This document shows, piece after piece, positions 5,924 to 13,740 of a DNA stretch of 64,000 nt. The stretch is from the NCBI RefSeq assembly GCF_009764355.1, contig NZ_LNUA01000032.1, forward strand, positions 792,268 through 856,267. The letters run 5' to 3'. Within the stretch, counting starts at the first letter, position 1, and each line of letters begins with the position of its first letter. The notes under the pieces were generated by a model. That model did no database searches. It was not told the DNA's origin and saw nothing but the letters and a program-made list of their open reading frames with translations. The translations under genes and the position numbers were made by a program. This DNA is from Companilactobacillus bobalius (lineage in GTDB: Bacteria > Bacillota > Bacilli > Lactobacillales > Lactobacillaceae).

Positions 5924-6205
5924 TTATTTACTTTGTTTCTTAACGTTAGATTCCAAAATGTCGATGGATTTATCGATTGATTCAAAAATCTCAGTATTCA
6001 AAAGTTCGATGATCGGACTCAGTCGTTGATATTCATGCGACACCATATTTTTGTTGATTTGATCATCATTAATGCGCTTGATTTTCAAATTGTAATCCAT
6101 CAAAGCATTGATTCTGATCTTCGAGTCATCCAGTTCGCACAATAAATCGTCGATATCGTCCATATCATAAGTTCTAGTTAAATCTTTCTCCTTACATTCG
6201 TCCAT
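5924..6205 (-). CDS. Hypothetical helical protein, 93 aa
   Basis: Start chosen at ATG 6205 (MDECKEKDL) because AAGGGAG lies eight bases before it; an upstream in-frame ATG overlaps that site. The product is acidic and almost entirely helix-prone, with heptad-like spacing (MDDIDDLLCELDDSKIRIN, LLNTEIFESIDKSIDILES), suggesting a coiled coil. No family recognised. It is a single-gene unit between tRNA-Gln and a divergent membrane protein, just outside the integrated element. Confidence 0.6.
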   Translation of the reverse strand: MDECKEKDLTRTYDMDDIDDLLCELDDSKIRINALMDYNLKIKRINDDQINKNMVSHEYQRLSPIIELLNTEIFESIDKSIDILESNVKKQSK

Positions 6206-6473
6206 AATAAATACTCCCTTCAAATTTCAAGTGAATTGACATAGTTTCTATTTCCTATATGTAACTCACTTCTTTGACCCCCATTCTAATAGCTTTAAAA
6301 TTTAAAACTAGTCAATTATCCAGAATGTAAAGTTTTATTTTGGTGAAGCCGTTCTTCTTCGATATTCCAAAATTATATACTATTTATTTTAAATAATTAT
6401 AATTGTATGTTAAACTAATCTCGTTTTGCTGAAAAGATATCAGCTATTTACATTACGGAAGGACGAAACAAAC
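6206..6473. other. Divergent intergenic region, 268 bases
   Basis: AT-rich region between two divergent genes. I see AT-rich -10-like hexamers near 6390-6400 toward the membrane protein gene, but no confident -35, no clear operator and no small open frame with a ribosome binding site. Confidence 0.4.
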
Positions 6474-7388
6474 ATGCATTTAAGTACTATTGAGAAGAGA
6501 AATTATCTAATTGGATTTTCATTCATTATTATCATGGTAGCCAGTGCTACTTTACTTAACGATATGGAGATCATTTTACCCGAAATTGGAGCATTAACAG
6601 CTGGAACATGGATTTATCAAAATGGTGGCTGGATCAATCAACCATTGAAGATTTTCTTAGCTCCGTCAGGAACGGCCATTATTGGTTTTCTAATCAACCA
6701 GTTAGCTATCGGTTATGCACAAAAAGTCCTTCTGGGTCTTCTCTTGATGCTAATTTTGTTACGAGTTCTTCACTCAAATTTGGCTCCATCATTTGCCACT
6801 GGACTATTGCCGATCATCATTAACGCTACCCATTGGTCCTTTATCGTTGCTATCCTACTATTTACACTAGTTTTGACAACCGGCGTCTTCATTCAGGGTA
6901 GTTATAAGGAAACAACTCCTAGCTCCATTATCAAAAAACATCACATGCTGATTTTTGCCATCATGGCCCTTATCTGGGTTGGTGCTGTTTGGTTCTTTGG
7001 CTTTTCACAAATGGCTGCCATTCCACCGGTTATGGTCGTTTTCTTCGAAGTCCTACAAAAACCACAATACAGTTGGAAAATGGCCATTAAACATTTCATT
7101 GCTTTAGTCGGTGCAGCCAGTATTGGTGTTTTAGTTCACACCTTCATCAGTTCTTGGTTGATCTCGGCCATCATTGCTTTACCACTAGTTTTCGTATTAC
7201 TACAACTTTTAAAAATCAAATTGCCAGCTGCCTTTGCTTTTCCACTATTGGCCTTAGTTTTACCTACTAGTATGTTTCACATGTTGCCACTGACAGCTGT
7301 TCTAGCAACTACCTTTTTCTTAGGTTCGATCGTTATTCTCAAAAAATATATTGCTCCTCTAAAAGTCGAAAATGACTCTCAAATTTAA
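6474..7388 (+). CDS. Polytopic membrane protein with internal duplication (HPP-like)
   Basis: The ATG at 6474 follows GGAAGG; the longer upstream frame has no ribosome binding site. The 304-residue product has about ten hydrophobic helices. Its two halves look like copies of each other: each has a first helix pair, then a loop with a Gln/Lys-Pro motif (WINQPLKIFLAPSG versus PQYSWKMAIKHFIAL), then a proline-containing helix (LAPSFATGLLPIIINATHW versus LPAAFAFPLLALVLP). The layout resembles HPP-type membrane proteins, some of which are implicated in anion transport, but the match is uncertain. Monocistronic. Confidence 0.65.
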   Translation: MHLSTIEKRNYLIGFSFIIIMVASATLLNDMEIILPEIGALTAGTWIYQNGGWINQPLKIFLAPSGTAIIGFLINQLAIGYAQKVLLGLLLMLILLRVLHSNLAPSFATGLLPIIINATHWSFIVAILLFTLVLTTGVFIQGSYKETTPSSIIKKHHMLIFAIMALIWVGAVWFFGFSQMAAIPPVMVVFFEVLQKPQYSWKMAIKHFIALVGAASIGVLVHTFISSWLISAIIALPLVFVLLQLLKIKLPAAFAFPLLALVLPTSMFHMLPLTAVLATTFFLGSIVILKKYIAPLKVENDSQI

Positions 7389-7405
7389 TTGAGAGTCATT
7401 TTTTT
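7372..7405 (+). terminator. Strong, probably bidirectional terminator
   Basis: ATGACTCTCAA pairs with TTGAGAGTCAT around ATTTAA, followed by a T-run. It lies between convergent genes ending at 7388 and 7404. The T-run favours the plus strand. Confidence 0.85.
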
Positions 7406-8435
7406 ATTTGACGATGCCAAGATCAATCATAGATTGTGCTGTTGCAATGATAGCTGTTTTAGCAGAACGAGGGTTCCAACCTAACAACTCCTTAGCCTTC
7501 TTATTGCTAGTACCAGCGTACTTACCAACAATGGAAGCAATCATCTTAAGTTGGGGATTAGTTAAAGCAGCAGCTTTTACAACTGCATTCGGTATAGTTC
7601 TAGTTGGAATTTTACTTGCATAATCAGGAAAAGCTTCACGTAAAATGTCGGCTACACCCATCATTGATAGAGTTTCACCTGTTGTAGCCAAGAATCTTTC
7701 GCCATCAGCCTTAGGTGAAGTCATTGCCAAAATATGTAAGCTAGCGACATCACGAACATCGACGTAACCTGAATCAACTTTAGGCAAGGCTTTGATTTTT
7801 CCTTCTAACATTTCTTGAATTTGAACATTAGAGTGGGAATATTTAGCTGACAAAACTGGTCCCATAACGCCAACCGGATTAACCGCAGCTAGTTGCAAAC
7901 CGTCGCCTTCCTTTTTGATGAAGTCCCAAGCGGCCATTTCTGACATAGTCTTTGATTTTTGATATGGATGTATATTTTTAGCGGAAAGATCTGACCAATC
8001 CTTTTCAGTATATGGTGTTGTACGATTCTTGTGACCTGCAAAAACGGCACCATAAGCTGATGTCAAAACAACTCGTTTAACTCCAGCATCTTTAGAGGCT
8101 TTAAGGACACGCAAAACTCCATCTACAGCTGGACGAATCATCTCATCCTCATTTTTAAAGTTCAATTTAGGAGTTGGTGAAGCCACATGAATAACATAAG
8201 TTGCTCCTTGCATCGTTTCTTCCCAATTCTTATCGGAAGTCAAATCTGCTTGTGAGAAGGATAAATCAGAAAAATCTTTCACTCCACCCGTATATAGCAT
8301 TTCTTTAATAACATCTTCTTTTTTGGCTGATCGAACCGTTGTTCTAACCGCATACCCTTGTTGCAGTAATTGCAAAATAATGTGTACTGCAATAAAACCA
8401 CTACCACCTGTAACGACTACTAATTGTTTTTTCAT
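7404..8435 (-). CDS. SDR-family NAD(P)-dependent aldehyde/ketone reductase (DFR-like)
   Basis: Extended short-chain dehydrogenase of the dihydroflavonol-reductase/3-beta-HSD type, 343 residues from the ATG at 8435 (GGAG nine bases upstream). The nucleotide-binding motif is TGGSGFIAVH (about 9-18). The catalytic triad is visible as S126 in LTSAYGAVF and Y158/K162 in YQKSK. The HVASPTPK segment is typical of this group. Bacterial members reduce aldehydes or ketones in the cytoplasm; the substrate here is unknown. A TetR gene is divergently transcribed 125 bases away and probably controls it. Confidence 0.85.
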   Translation of the reverse strand: MKKQLVVVTGGSGFIAVHIILQLLQQGYAVRTTVRSAKKEDVIKEMLYTGGVKDFSDLSFSQADLTSDKNWEETMQGATYVIHVASPTPKLNFKNEDEMIRPAVDGVLRVLKASKDAGVKRVVLTSAYGAVFAGHKNRTTPYTEKDWSDLSAKNIHPYQKSKTMSEMAAWDFIKKEGDGLQLAAVNPVGVMGPVLSAKYSHSNVQIQEMLEGKIKALPKVDSGYVDVRDVASLHILAMTSPKADGERFLATTGETLSMMGVADILREAFPDYASKIPTRTIPNAVVKAAALTNPQLKMIASIVGKYAGTSNKKAKELLGWNPRSAKTAIIATAQSMIDLGIVK

Positions 8436-8559
8436 AATTGATATCTCCATTTTACTTTAACTGACGTTTCACTTGTAACGCTTATGAATGTATCCTACTA
8501 TGTAAGAAACAGCTTCTCAAGCAAATCAGAAGCATCTGTGACAGAATGGAGAAAATGTA
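8436..8559. promoter_or_regulatory. Divergent control region between reductase and TetR gene
   Basis: The 124-base gap contains two short inverted repeats that could be TetR operators: CGTT/AACG at 8465-8480 within GACGTTTCACTTGTAACGC, and GCTTCT (8512-8517) with AGAAGC (8528-8533). Neither is long enough to be sure. Confidence 0.35.
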
Positions 8560-9129
8560 ATGGCAGCGACCGAACATTCACAAAAAATTAAACAAGATTC
8601 CCAAGAATATCTCATCACCGCATTATTACAGCTATTGGAAACAAAGGATTTCAATGATATCACGGTTACCCAAGTCGTCAAACGAGCTGGTGTTAGTCGT
8701 ATGGCCTTCTACCGAAATTTTGATACTTTAGAGGATGTCCTAATTGCCTATATTCAACCAAAAATAAGTGCTGGCTTTGATAATATCATTAACAGAATTC
8801 CACAAGATCAAAAAATAAATGCCTTAGGCTCCTTATTTGAAGAAATATCCTGTACCTTAAAAATGGCAGTCGACAAGCATTATGAACTGATCATCCAAAA
8901 TATTTTTAACGAGAACATGGCAAAATTTTATGATCAAACAATGGATTGGAGTCAATTCACAACCATGCAACGTAAGTACTGGATCAAATTCATGGGTGCC
9001 GGTGTCTATGCCATTTGGCGTGAATGGCTAATTAGTGGCCAAGTTGAAACCATCAACGATATCCATGTCCTTTTGGCTGATTTTCAAATTTCGACTTTAA
9101 AAGCTCTGAAAAATGAAACGACAAAATAA
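8560..9129 (+). CDS. TetR/AcrR family transcriptional regulator
   Basis: This 189-residue protein has a TetR N-terminal helix-turn-helix: ITVTQVVKRAGVSRMAFYRNF at about residues 33-53. A helical ligand-binding C-terminal domain follows, including a conserved-looking YWIKFMGAGVYAIWREWL segment. It probably represses the divergent SDR reductase and perhaps itself. The ATG at 8560 follows GGAGAAAATGTA. It is followed by a strong hairpin terminator, so it is monocistronic. The ligand is not predictable. Confidence 0.88.
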   Translation: MAATEHSQKIKQDSQEYLITALLQLLETKDFNDITVTQVVKRAGVSRMAFYRNFDTLEDVLIAYIQPKISAGFDNIINRIPQDQKINALGSLFEEISCTLKMAVDKHYELIIQNIFNENMAKFYDQTMDWSQFTTMQRKYWIKFMGAGVYAIWREWLISGQVETINDIHVLLADFQISTLKALKNETTK

Positions 9130-9170
9130 AAGACACTATCAATTAAATAAAAATTGATAGTGTCTTTTAT
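9128..9170 (+). terminator. Terminator after TetR gene
   Basis: AAAGACACTATCAATT pairs with AATTGATAGTGTCTTT around a short AT loop, followed by TATATTTA. The stem is long and nearly perfect. It may also serve the convergent small gene ending at 9173. Confidence 0.85.
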
Positions 9171-9172
9171 AT

Positions 9173-9313
9173 TTATTCATGTAATTTTGCTTGAATTTTA
9201 TCGCCGGCCTTATCGATGCCCTTTGCAGTTAAAATAGTTCCACCTACAAGAACACCTCCGACCACTAATGTACTAACAGCCATGAACTTAAAAATTGATT
9301 TAACAGTATCCAT
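9173..9313 (-). CDS. Small membrane protein, 46 aa
   Basis: A 46-residue frame starts at ATG 9313 behind GAGGTAAATAATT. One hydrophobic helix rich in Val and Gly (FMAVSTLVVGGVLVGGTIL) is followed by an amphipathic, Lys-rich tail (AKGIDKAGDKIQAKLHE). The start lies 11 bases after the GlsB/YeaQ-like gene, so the two form an operon. The tail resembles those of small stress proteins that associate with the membrane, but no family can be named. Confidence 0.6.
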   Translation of the reverse strand: MDTVKSIFKFMAVSTLVVGGVLVGGTILTAKGIDKAGDKIQAKLHE

Positions 9314-9324
9314 AATTATTTACC

Positions 9325-9570
9325 TCACGACATTTTTTTGACAACGAATGATACCACTAAGACTAAAATAATGGCTCCGATTAATGAAGGAATAATTGCC
9401 ATTCCTGCAAGTTGTGGACCCCAGGCACCTAAGATTCCCTCACCTAAGGCTGATCCCACAATACCAGCTAAAATATTGCTGATCCATCCCATTGATTTAC
9501 CATTATTAGTAATTGCACCCGCAAGTGCACCAATAATAGCTCCGACAATAATTACCCATAACCAATGCAT
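9325..9570 (-). CDS. GlsB/YeaQ/YmgE family stress response membrane protein
   Basis: This 81-residue protein has three hydrophobic glycine-rich helices and the family hallmarks: IIVGAIIGALAGAI near the N-terminus, then GWISNILAGIVGSALG, then a C-terminal VVKKMS. The family (transglycosylase-associated protein) is linked to envelope or general stress; its biochemical function is not established. AAGGAGG precedes the ATG. It is the first gene of a two-gene unit with the 46-residue membrane protein. Confidence 0.88.
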   Translation of the reverse strand: MHWLWVIIVGAIIGALAGAITNNGKSMGWISNILAGIVGSALGEGILGAWGPQLAGMAIIPSLIGAIILVLVVSFVVKKMS

Positions 9571-9645
9571 AATGTTAATCCTCCTTAATAATATTTATAT
9601 TCTATATATTATTAAATTCCAGTAAACTATGCACGGAATATGCTG

Positions 9646-10233
9646 TTAGAATGGATTACCATATTTTTTACAGTATTCGTAAAAACCATTGTCATACAAT
9701 TCAATCAAAGGCTTCAGTTGTTTATCAGGTAGAAATTGAATTAATTTTAAAACAGCCTCAGTGAATTCTAAAGCGGCAGTACCGTTAGCAGTTACTAAGT
9801 TCCTATCACTAACCACTTGTTGAGGTAGGAACTGATCAGGATTATTATATTCTGAATAATTTTTCCAAATTGCTTGAGAGTTCCCCGTATGTTGGTAACC
9901 TTCCAATAAACCATTGCTAGCCAAATAATCGACAGCACCACATATAGCGCCAACCGGTTGACTATTTTTCAATCTGTCAGAAATTAATTTTTTCAATGTT
10001 TCATTCTTAACATCCCAAGAGTTACCACCAATCAGAACTAACAAATCGATCTTTTCAGGTAATTTATCGATTCGATAATCAGTTACCGTCTTAAATCCAC
10101 CAATAGAAGTCACTTCATCGGAAAATGAGGCGGTCTTAACCGTCCATTCAGAGTTTTGATTCAGTTGACTAGACAAATAAGGGCCTTCCCAATCTGCATA
10201 TTCGTTTAATATAAAAAATATTGCTGTTTTCAT
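9646..10233 (-). CDS. DJ-1/PfpI family protein
   Basis: This 195-residue class I glutamine-amidotransferase-like fold protein has the nucleophile elbow AICGAVDYLA with C98. A preceding LLVLIGGNSWD and a glutamate near residue 16-17 (WEGPYL) complete the expected active-site environment. Members include putative intracellular proteases, glyoxalase-III-type enzymes and chaperones; the exact activity cannot be told. AGAGGAG precedes the ATG. Single gene, between the stress proteins and a GntR regulator. Confidence 0.85.
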   Translation of the reverse strand: MKTAIFFILNEYADWEGPYLSSQLNQNSEWTVKTASFSDEVTSIGGFKTVTDYRIDKLPEKIDLLVLIGGNSWDVKNETLKKLISDRLKNSQPVGAICGAVDYLASNGLLEGYQHTGNSQAIWKNYSEYNNPDQFLPQQVVSDRNLVTANGTAALEFTEAVLKLIQFLPDKQLKPLIELYDNGFYEYCKKYGNPF

Positions 10234-10369
10234 TAATAACTCCTCTGATAATTAAATTTTCATATAGCAGTTATTTAACTGTAATATAATCTCTTGTCCT
10301 TAAGCAAGGATTTACAAAAGATTTTAATGTAATACTTTTTGATTAATAACAAGGCACATACTTGATTAA

Positions 10370-11086
10370 CTATAATGTAATATCGGCAATTAATTCACTA
10401 TTTTCAAATGGAAAACGTGATTCAGACAATTCAAACGGTTGACCATCATCTAAATAACTTAATTGAATAATAACTAACACAGGATCCACTTTGTCTTTAG
10501 CTATTCCAGTTTCAAGATCAGTTTTATCAGCTCTATCAGCCTTTACTATTCGATGAGATCCTTCAATATTCAATCCCAAATTCTTCAAGTGGTCATAAAT
10601 AGAATGTTCTAGTACATCCTCATTTATTGGTGCTATCGTAGTTGGCATAATTGTATGTTCGTAAGCAAAAATTTTTCCATCCATATATCGAATTCTTTGA
10701 ATATCATATACAGGCGCATCAGATTCAATTAGTAACTTTTCCATTTCTTCTTCTGTTGGAAGTCTAGCCGAATAACTTAAAATCTTGCTAGTTACTTTAT
10801 TAGCTTGATGAGTATAAGTGGCACCTAATGGTTTTTCTAAAGCTGAAACACTTTTATATTTTGTATCTAGATTAAAATCTTTTCTGACAAAAGTTCCAGC
10901 ACCCCGTTTAGAGTAAATCATTCCTTCAATGACTAATAAATTCAAAGCTTTATGCACCGTACTTCTCGTAGTATTGAAATCTTTAGCAATTTGAGATTGA
11001 TCAGGTAAGATATCCCCCGCCTTATATTGTCCATTTTTTATTTTTGATTTAATATTTTCAGCAATCTTTTTATATTTGTACTCCAT
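10370..11086 (-). CDS. GntR/HutC family regulator with UTRA domain (sugar-type)
   Basis: The start at 11086 (MEYKYKKIAENIKSK) follows AGGAGAAAAATT. The N-terminal winged helix spans about residues 1-68 (DILPDQSQIAKDFNTTRSTV, then LLVIEGMIYSKRGAGTFV), and the UTRA ligand-binding domain about 85-238. It is a clear paralogue of the regulator at 47770, sharing PxGATYxH, RLPxExE and YEHTIMPTxIAP stretches. Such regulators sense a sugar phosphate. It is divergent from a PTS EIIC gene with a palindrome (11153-11164) between them, so it probably represses that PTS operon. Confidence 0.88.
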   Translation of the reverse strand: MEYKYKKIAENIKSKIKNGQYKAGDILPDQSQIAKDFNTTRSTVHKALNLLVIEGMIYSKRGAGTFVRKDFNLDTKYKSVSALEKPLGATYTHQANKVTSKILSYSARLPTEEEMEKLLIESDAPVYDIQRIRYMDGKIFAYEHTIMPTTIAPINEDVLEHSIYDHLKNLGLNIEGSHRIVKADRADKTDLETGIAKDKVDPVLVIIQLSYLDDGQPFELSESRFPFENSELIADITL

Positions 11087-11152
11087 AATTTTTCTCCTAT
11101 ATCTTATAAAAGATTTTATCATCATTTAACATTGACTTCATTTTTATTTTAA

Positions 11153-11164
11153 AAGACTAGTCTT
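11153..11164. promoter_or_regulatory. Palindromic operator, probable GntR site
   Basis: AAGACTAGTCTT is a perfect 12-base palindrome in the divergent region between the GntR gene and the EIIC gene, 15 bases upstream of the EIIC -35 element. GntR/HutC operators are short palindromes of this size. Confidence 0.5.
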
Positions 11165-11179
11165 ATTTATAAAATGATG

Positions 11180-11221
11180 TGGACATATAATTACAGTGAT
11201 GATATATTGTAAGCGGATACA
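11180..11221 (+). promoter_or_regulatory. EIIC promoter with cre site
   Basis: -35 TGGACA (11180-11185), a 17-base spacer and -10 TATATT (11203-11208) are followed at once by TGTAAGCGGATACA (11208-11221), a good match to the CcpA-binding cre consensus. A cre at the start of transcription normally represses when preferred sugars are present. Confidence 0.6.
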
Positions 11222-11313
11222 AGAGAGGTGAATTTAAGGGAAGAATTATTAGTAAATAATCTTCAATTTACTAATTTAAATGATTATTAATACATATTCT
11301 GGGGGAATATAAA

Positions 11314-12636
11314 ATGAAAAATGGATTTTCTGAATTTTTAAACAAGAAAATCATGCCATTTGCTAACAAATTAGCCGCGAATAAGGCTTTAATGGCCATT
11401 CGTGATGGTGTTGGATTTGCTATCACCTTAATCATTATTGGATCTGTTCCACTTATTATTAATAGTTTACCTTTTGACAATTGGACACAAACTTTACAAG
11501 GAATCAAAATTCCATACTTTGATAATTTAAGTAATCTTTTAAATATGATGACCAACATGACTTTCGGAATTATGGTAATTCCAACTGTCTTCGGTATTGC
11601 ATATAGCTTTACTAAAAGCCATATTCACGATGAATTAAAGTCGATTGGTTCAGGTTTCGTTGCTTTAGGTTCATATTTAACAATTACACCCGTTATCACA
11701 AATAAAGCTGGACAAACAGGTGTCGATTTAACTTATTTAGGAAGTAAGGGACTTATCGTTGCTATTATTCTTGGCTTGATTTCTGCTAAGATCTTTTCGA
11801 TGTTCATTGAACATAATATCGAGATTAAAATGCCTGAAAGTGTTCCACCTGCAATTTCCAAAACTTTCAGTGCTCTATTACCGGGATTCGTAATCATTGC
11901 TATGTGGATTTTAGTTGCTATTATTATCGGTATGTTTGGATTTAACAACATACATGAAGTTATTCTGAAATTATTAAATAAACCACTATCATTTTTAGGT
12001 GGCACTCTAGCTAGTACCCTGATTGCTGTTGGACTAAACAGTTTAGTTTGGAGTATTGGTGTTCATGGTACTGTTATTAATTCAGCTATGAATCCTATTT
12101 GGTTGATGAACTCCGATGCCAATAGGTTGGCTCTACAACATGGTAAAGAAGTACCAAATATTGTAACCAACTCATTTATGGATAACTTTACTTATATGGG
12201 TGGATCAGGTGCTACTGCCTGTTTAATTCTTGCTTTATTCATCCTTGTTCTTATGAAAAAGGCAAGTGCCGAAAGTAAGGCCATTACTTCAGTAGGTGCA
12301 GCTCCAGCTATCTTTAATATTAATGAACCCGTTATGTTTGGATACCCAGTTGTATTCAACATAGCCATTATCATTCCATTTATTCTTGTACCTATGGTTT
12401 TTGCGACAACTACTTACCTAAGTATGAAATGGGGATTGGTAGCTAAGCCAACTGGCACTGTCTTAAATTGGACAATGCCACCCATTATTTCAGGATACTT
12501 AGCAACCAATAGTATCAGTGGTGCTGTCATTCAAATTATTAATTTAGTGATTGGTACTCTAATATATTTACCGTTCGTTGCCTCAATCAACAACAAGCAA
12601 GTTTTAACTGAAAAATTAGACGAAGAAAAAGCATAG
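11314..12636 (+). CDS. PTS EIIC, lactose/cellobiose (oligosaccharide) family
   Basis: This 440-residue membrane permease subunit imports and helps phosphorylate a sugar. It has about ten helices and the family signature PAIFNINEPVMFGYPVVFN near residues 330-348, where Asn and Glu bind the sugar. Also typical are GGSGATACLILALF and the N-terminal amphipathic region. No EIIA or EIIB gene is adjacent, so it must borrow them from elsewhere. GGGGGAATATAAA precedes the ATG. It is followed by the TIM-barrel-like gene 11 bases later and is controlled by cre and a GntR operator. The substrate is probably a beta-glucoside or other disaccharide. Confidence 0.9.
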   Translation: MKNGFSEFLNKKIMPFANKLAANKALMAIRDGVGFAITLIIIGSVPLIINSLPFDNWTQTLQGIKIPYFDNLSNLLNMMTNMTFGIMVIPTVFGIAYSFTKSHIHDELKSIGSGFVALGSYLTITPVITNKAGQTGVDLTYLGSKGLIVAIILGLISAKIFSMFIEHNIEIKMPESVPPAISKTFSALLPGFVIIAMWILVAIIIGMFGFNNIHEVILKLLNKPLSFLGGTLASTLIAVGLNSLVWSIGVHGTVINSAMNPIWLMNSDANRLALQHGKEVPNIVTNSFMDNFTYMGGSGATACLILALFILVLMKKASAESKAITSVGAAPAIFNINEPVMFGYPVVFNIAIIIPFILVPMVFATTTYLSMKWGLVAKPTGTVLNWTMPPIISGYLATNSISGAVIQIINLVIGTLIYLPFVASINNKQVLTEKLDEEKA

Positions 12637-12647
12637 GAGAATTATAA

Positions 12648-13562
12648 ATGTCGACAAGATTAATTAGTGCTACTGCAAGTGAAATATCTAAAATGAATAA
12701 AGAGGAACTTTTAACTTCAATTAAGGCTAGCGAAGGACGTGTAGTTTTAAGTGAAAATGTCGTCATGCATGAGCCCGTTGAAGATGGAATAACCATCAGT
12801 GAAATGACTAAAGCTTCAGGTGCCGATATGATTCTTTTAAATACCTTTGATACATTAAATCCCATTATTTTAGGAATGCCTGATCAAGAAAACGTTCAAA
12901 ACGCTATTCCTAGAGACTCTGTTGTTAAGGAATTAAAAGAATATGTTGGAAGACCTTTAGGATTAAACCTTGAACCAGTAGATTTAAAAGCTGAAATGTT
13001 AGAAACAAGATTAGAAATCCCCAAGGGTCGACAAGCAAACGAAGAAACTTTAAAGCGTGCTAAAGAATTAGGCTTCGACTTCGTTTGCCTAACCGCTAAT
13101 CCAGGAGTTGGAACTTCTAATAAAGCTATTACCCATGCGATTGAATTAGCAAAAAAGTATTTTGGTGGTGTTATTATCGCTGGTAAAATGCATAAGGCAG
13201 GCGGAAATGAGCCTATCTTTACAGAACAAGTTGTCAAAGATTACATTCAAGCAGGAGCTGACATTCTTCTACTTCCTTCAGTTGGAACCGTTTGGGGTAT
13301 AAGAAAAGAAGATTTGAAATTGGCTGTTGATTTAGCTCATGATAATGGAATCTTGGCTATGAGCGCCATTGGAACATCTCAAGAATCTAGCCAACCAGAT
13401 ATTATCAAAACAATGGCACTAGAAAATAAAGAAATCGGTTTTGATATTCAACATATTGGCGATGCTCAGAGAAATAGATTTGAAAATATTTCCGAATTGA
13501 AGCAAGCTATTTCAGGTTACCGTCACTACATCGCCGGTATATCTAGAAGTGTTAAGAGATAA
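12648..13562 (+). CDS. PTS-linked putative TIM-barrel enzyme, function unknown
   Basis: This 304-residue cytoplasmic protein begins 11 bases after the EIIC gene with TAGGAG before the ATG, so it is co-transcribed. Its pattern of alternating strands and helices with glycine-rich strand ends (GFDFVCLTANPGVG, GGVIIAGKMHKAGGNEP, AGADILLLPSVGTVWG, GILAMSAIGTSQ) resembles TIM barrels related to phosphoenolpyruvate mutase or BtpA-like proteins. Such genes are recurrent partners of cellobiose-type EIIC genes in Firmicutes. I cannot give a reaction; a sugar-phosphate substrate is likely from context. Confidence 0.65.
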   Translation: MSTRLISATASEISKMNKEELLTSIKASEGRVVLSENVVMHEPVEDGITISEMTKASGADMILLNTFDTLNPIILGMPDQENVQNAIPRDSVVKELKEYVGRPLGLNLEPVDLKAEMLETRLEIPKGRQANEETLKRAKELGFDFVCLTANPGVGTSNKAITHAIELAKKYFGGVIIAGKMHKAGGNEPIFTEQVVKDYIQAGADILLLPSVGTVWGIRKEDLKLAVDLAHDNGILAMSAIGTSQESSQPDIIKTMALENKEIGFDIQHIGDAQRNRFENISELKQAISGYRHYIAGISRSVKR

Positions 13563-13584
13563 ATATGTACTTAAATCTAATATA

Positions 13585-13625
13585 AAAGGAGTAACTCTTA
13601 GGTACTTAAGGGTTACTCCTTTTTA
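13585..13625 (+). terminator. Terminator of the EIIC operon
   Basis: AGGAGTAAC pairs with GTTACTCCT around a loop containing TTAGGTACTTAAG, followed by TTTTT. It closes the two-gene PTS unit. Confidence 0.85.
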
Positions 13626-13740
13626 AAATTAAATTACAATTCCATATTTATTAGTCCCCATGTTATTGCAATGACACGATTCTTTATATAACATATTTAA
13701 TGATGAAAGCTTCATATTAATAGAAAAGAGTGATTTCGTA

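Noticed and set aside
9338..9625. 95-codon plus-strand frame opposite the GlsB/YeaQ-like gene
   Set aside because: Antisense to a recognisable family gene with better start signals; proline- and alanine-rich composition is the usual antisense artefact.
13660..13740. cre site upstream of ackA paralogue 1 (ATGAAAGCTTCAT)
   Set aside because: The central CG required in cre sites is missing; the sequence is only a chance partial palindrome.
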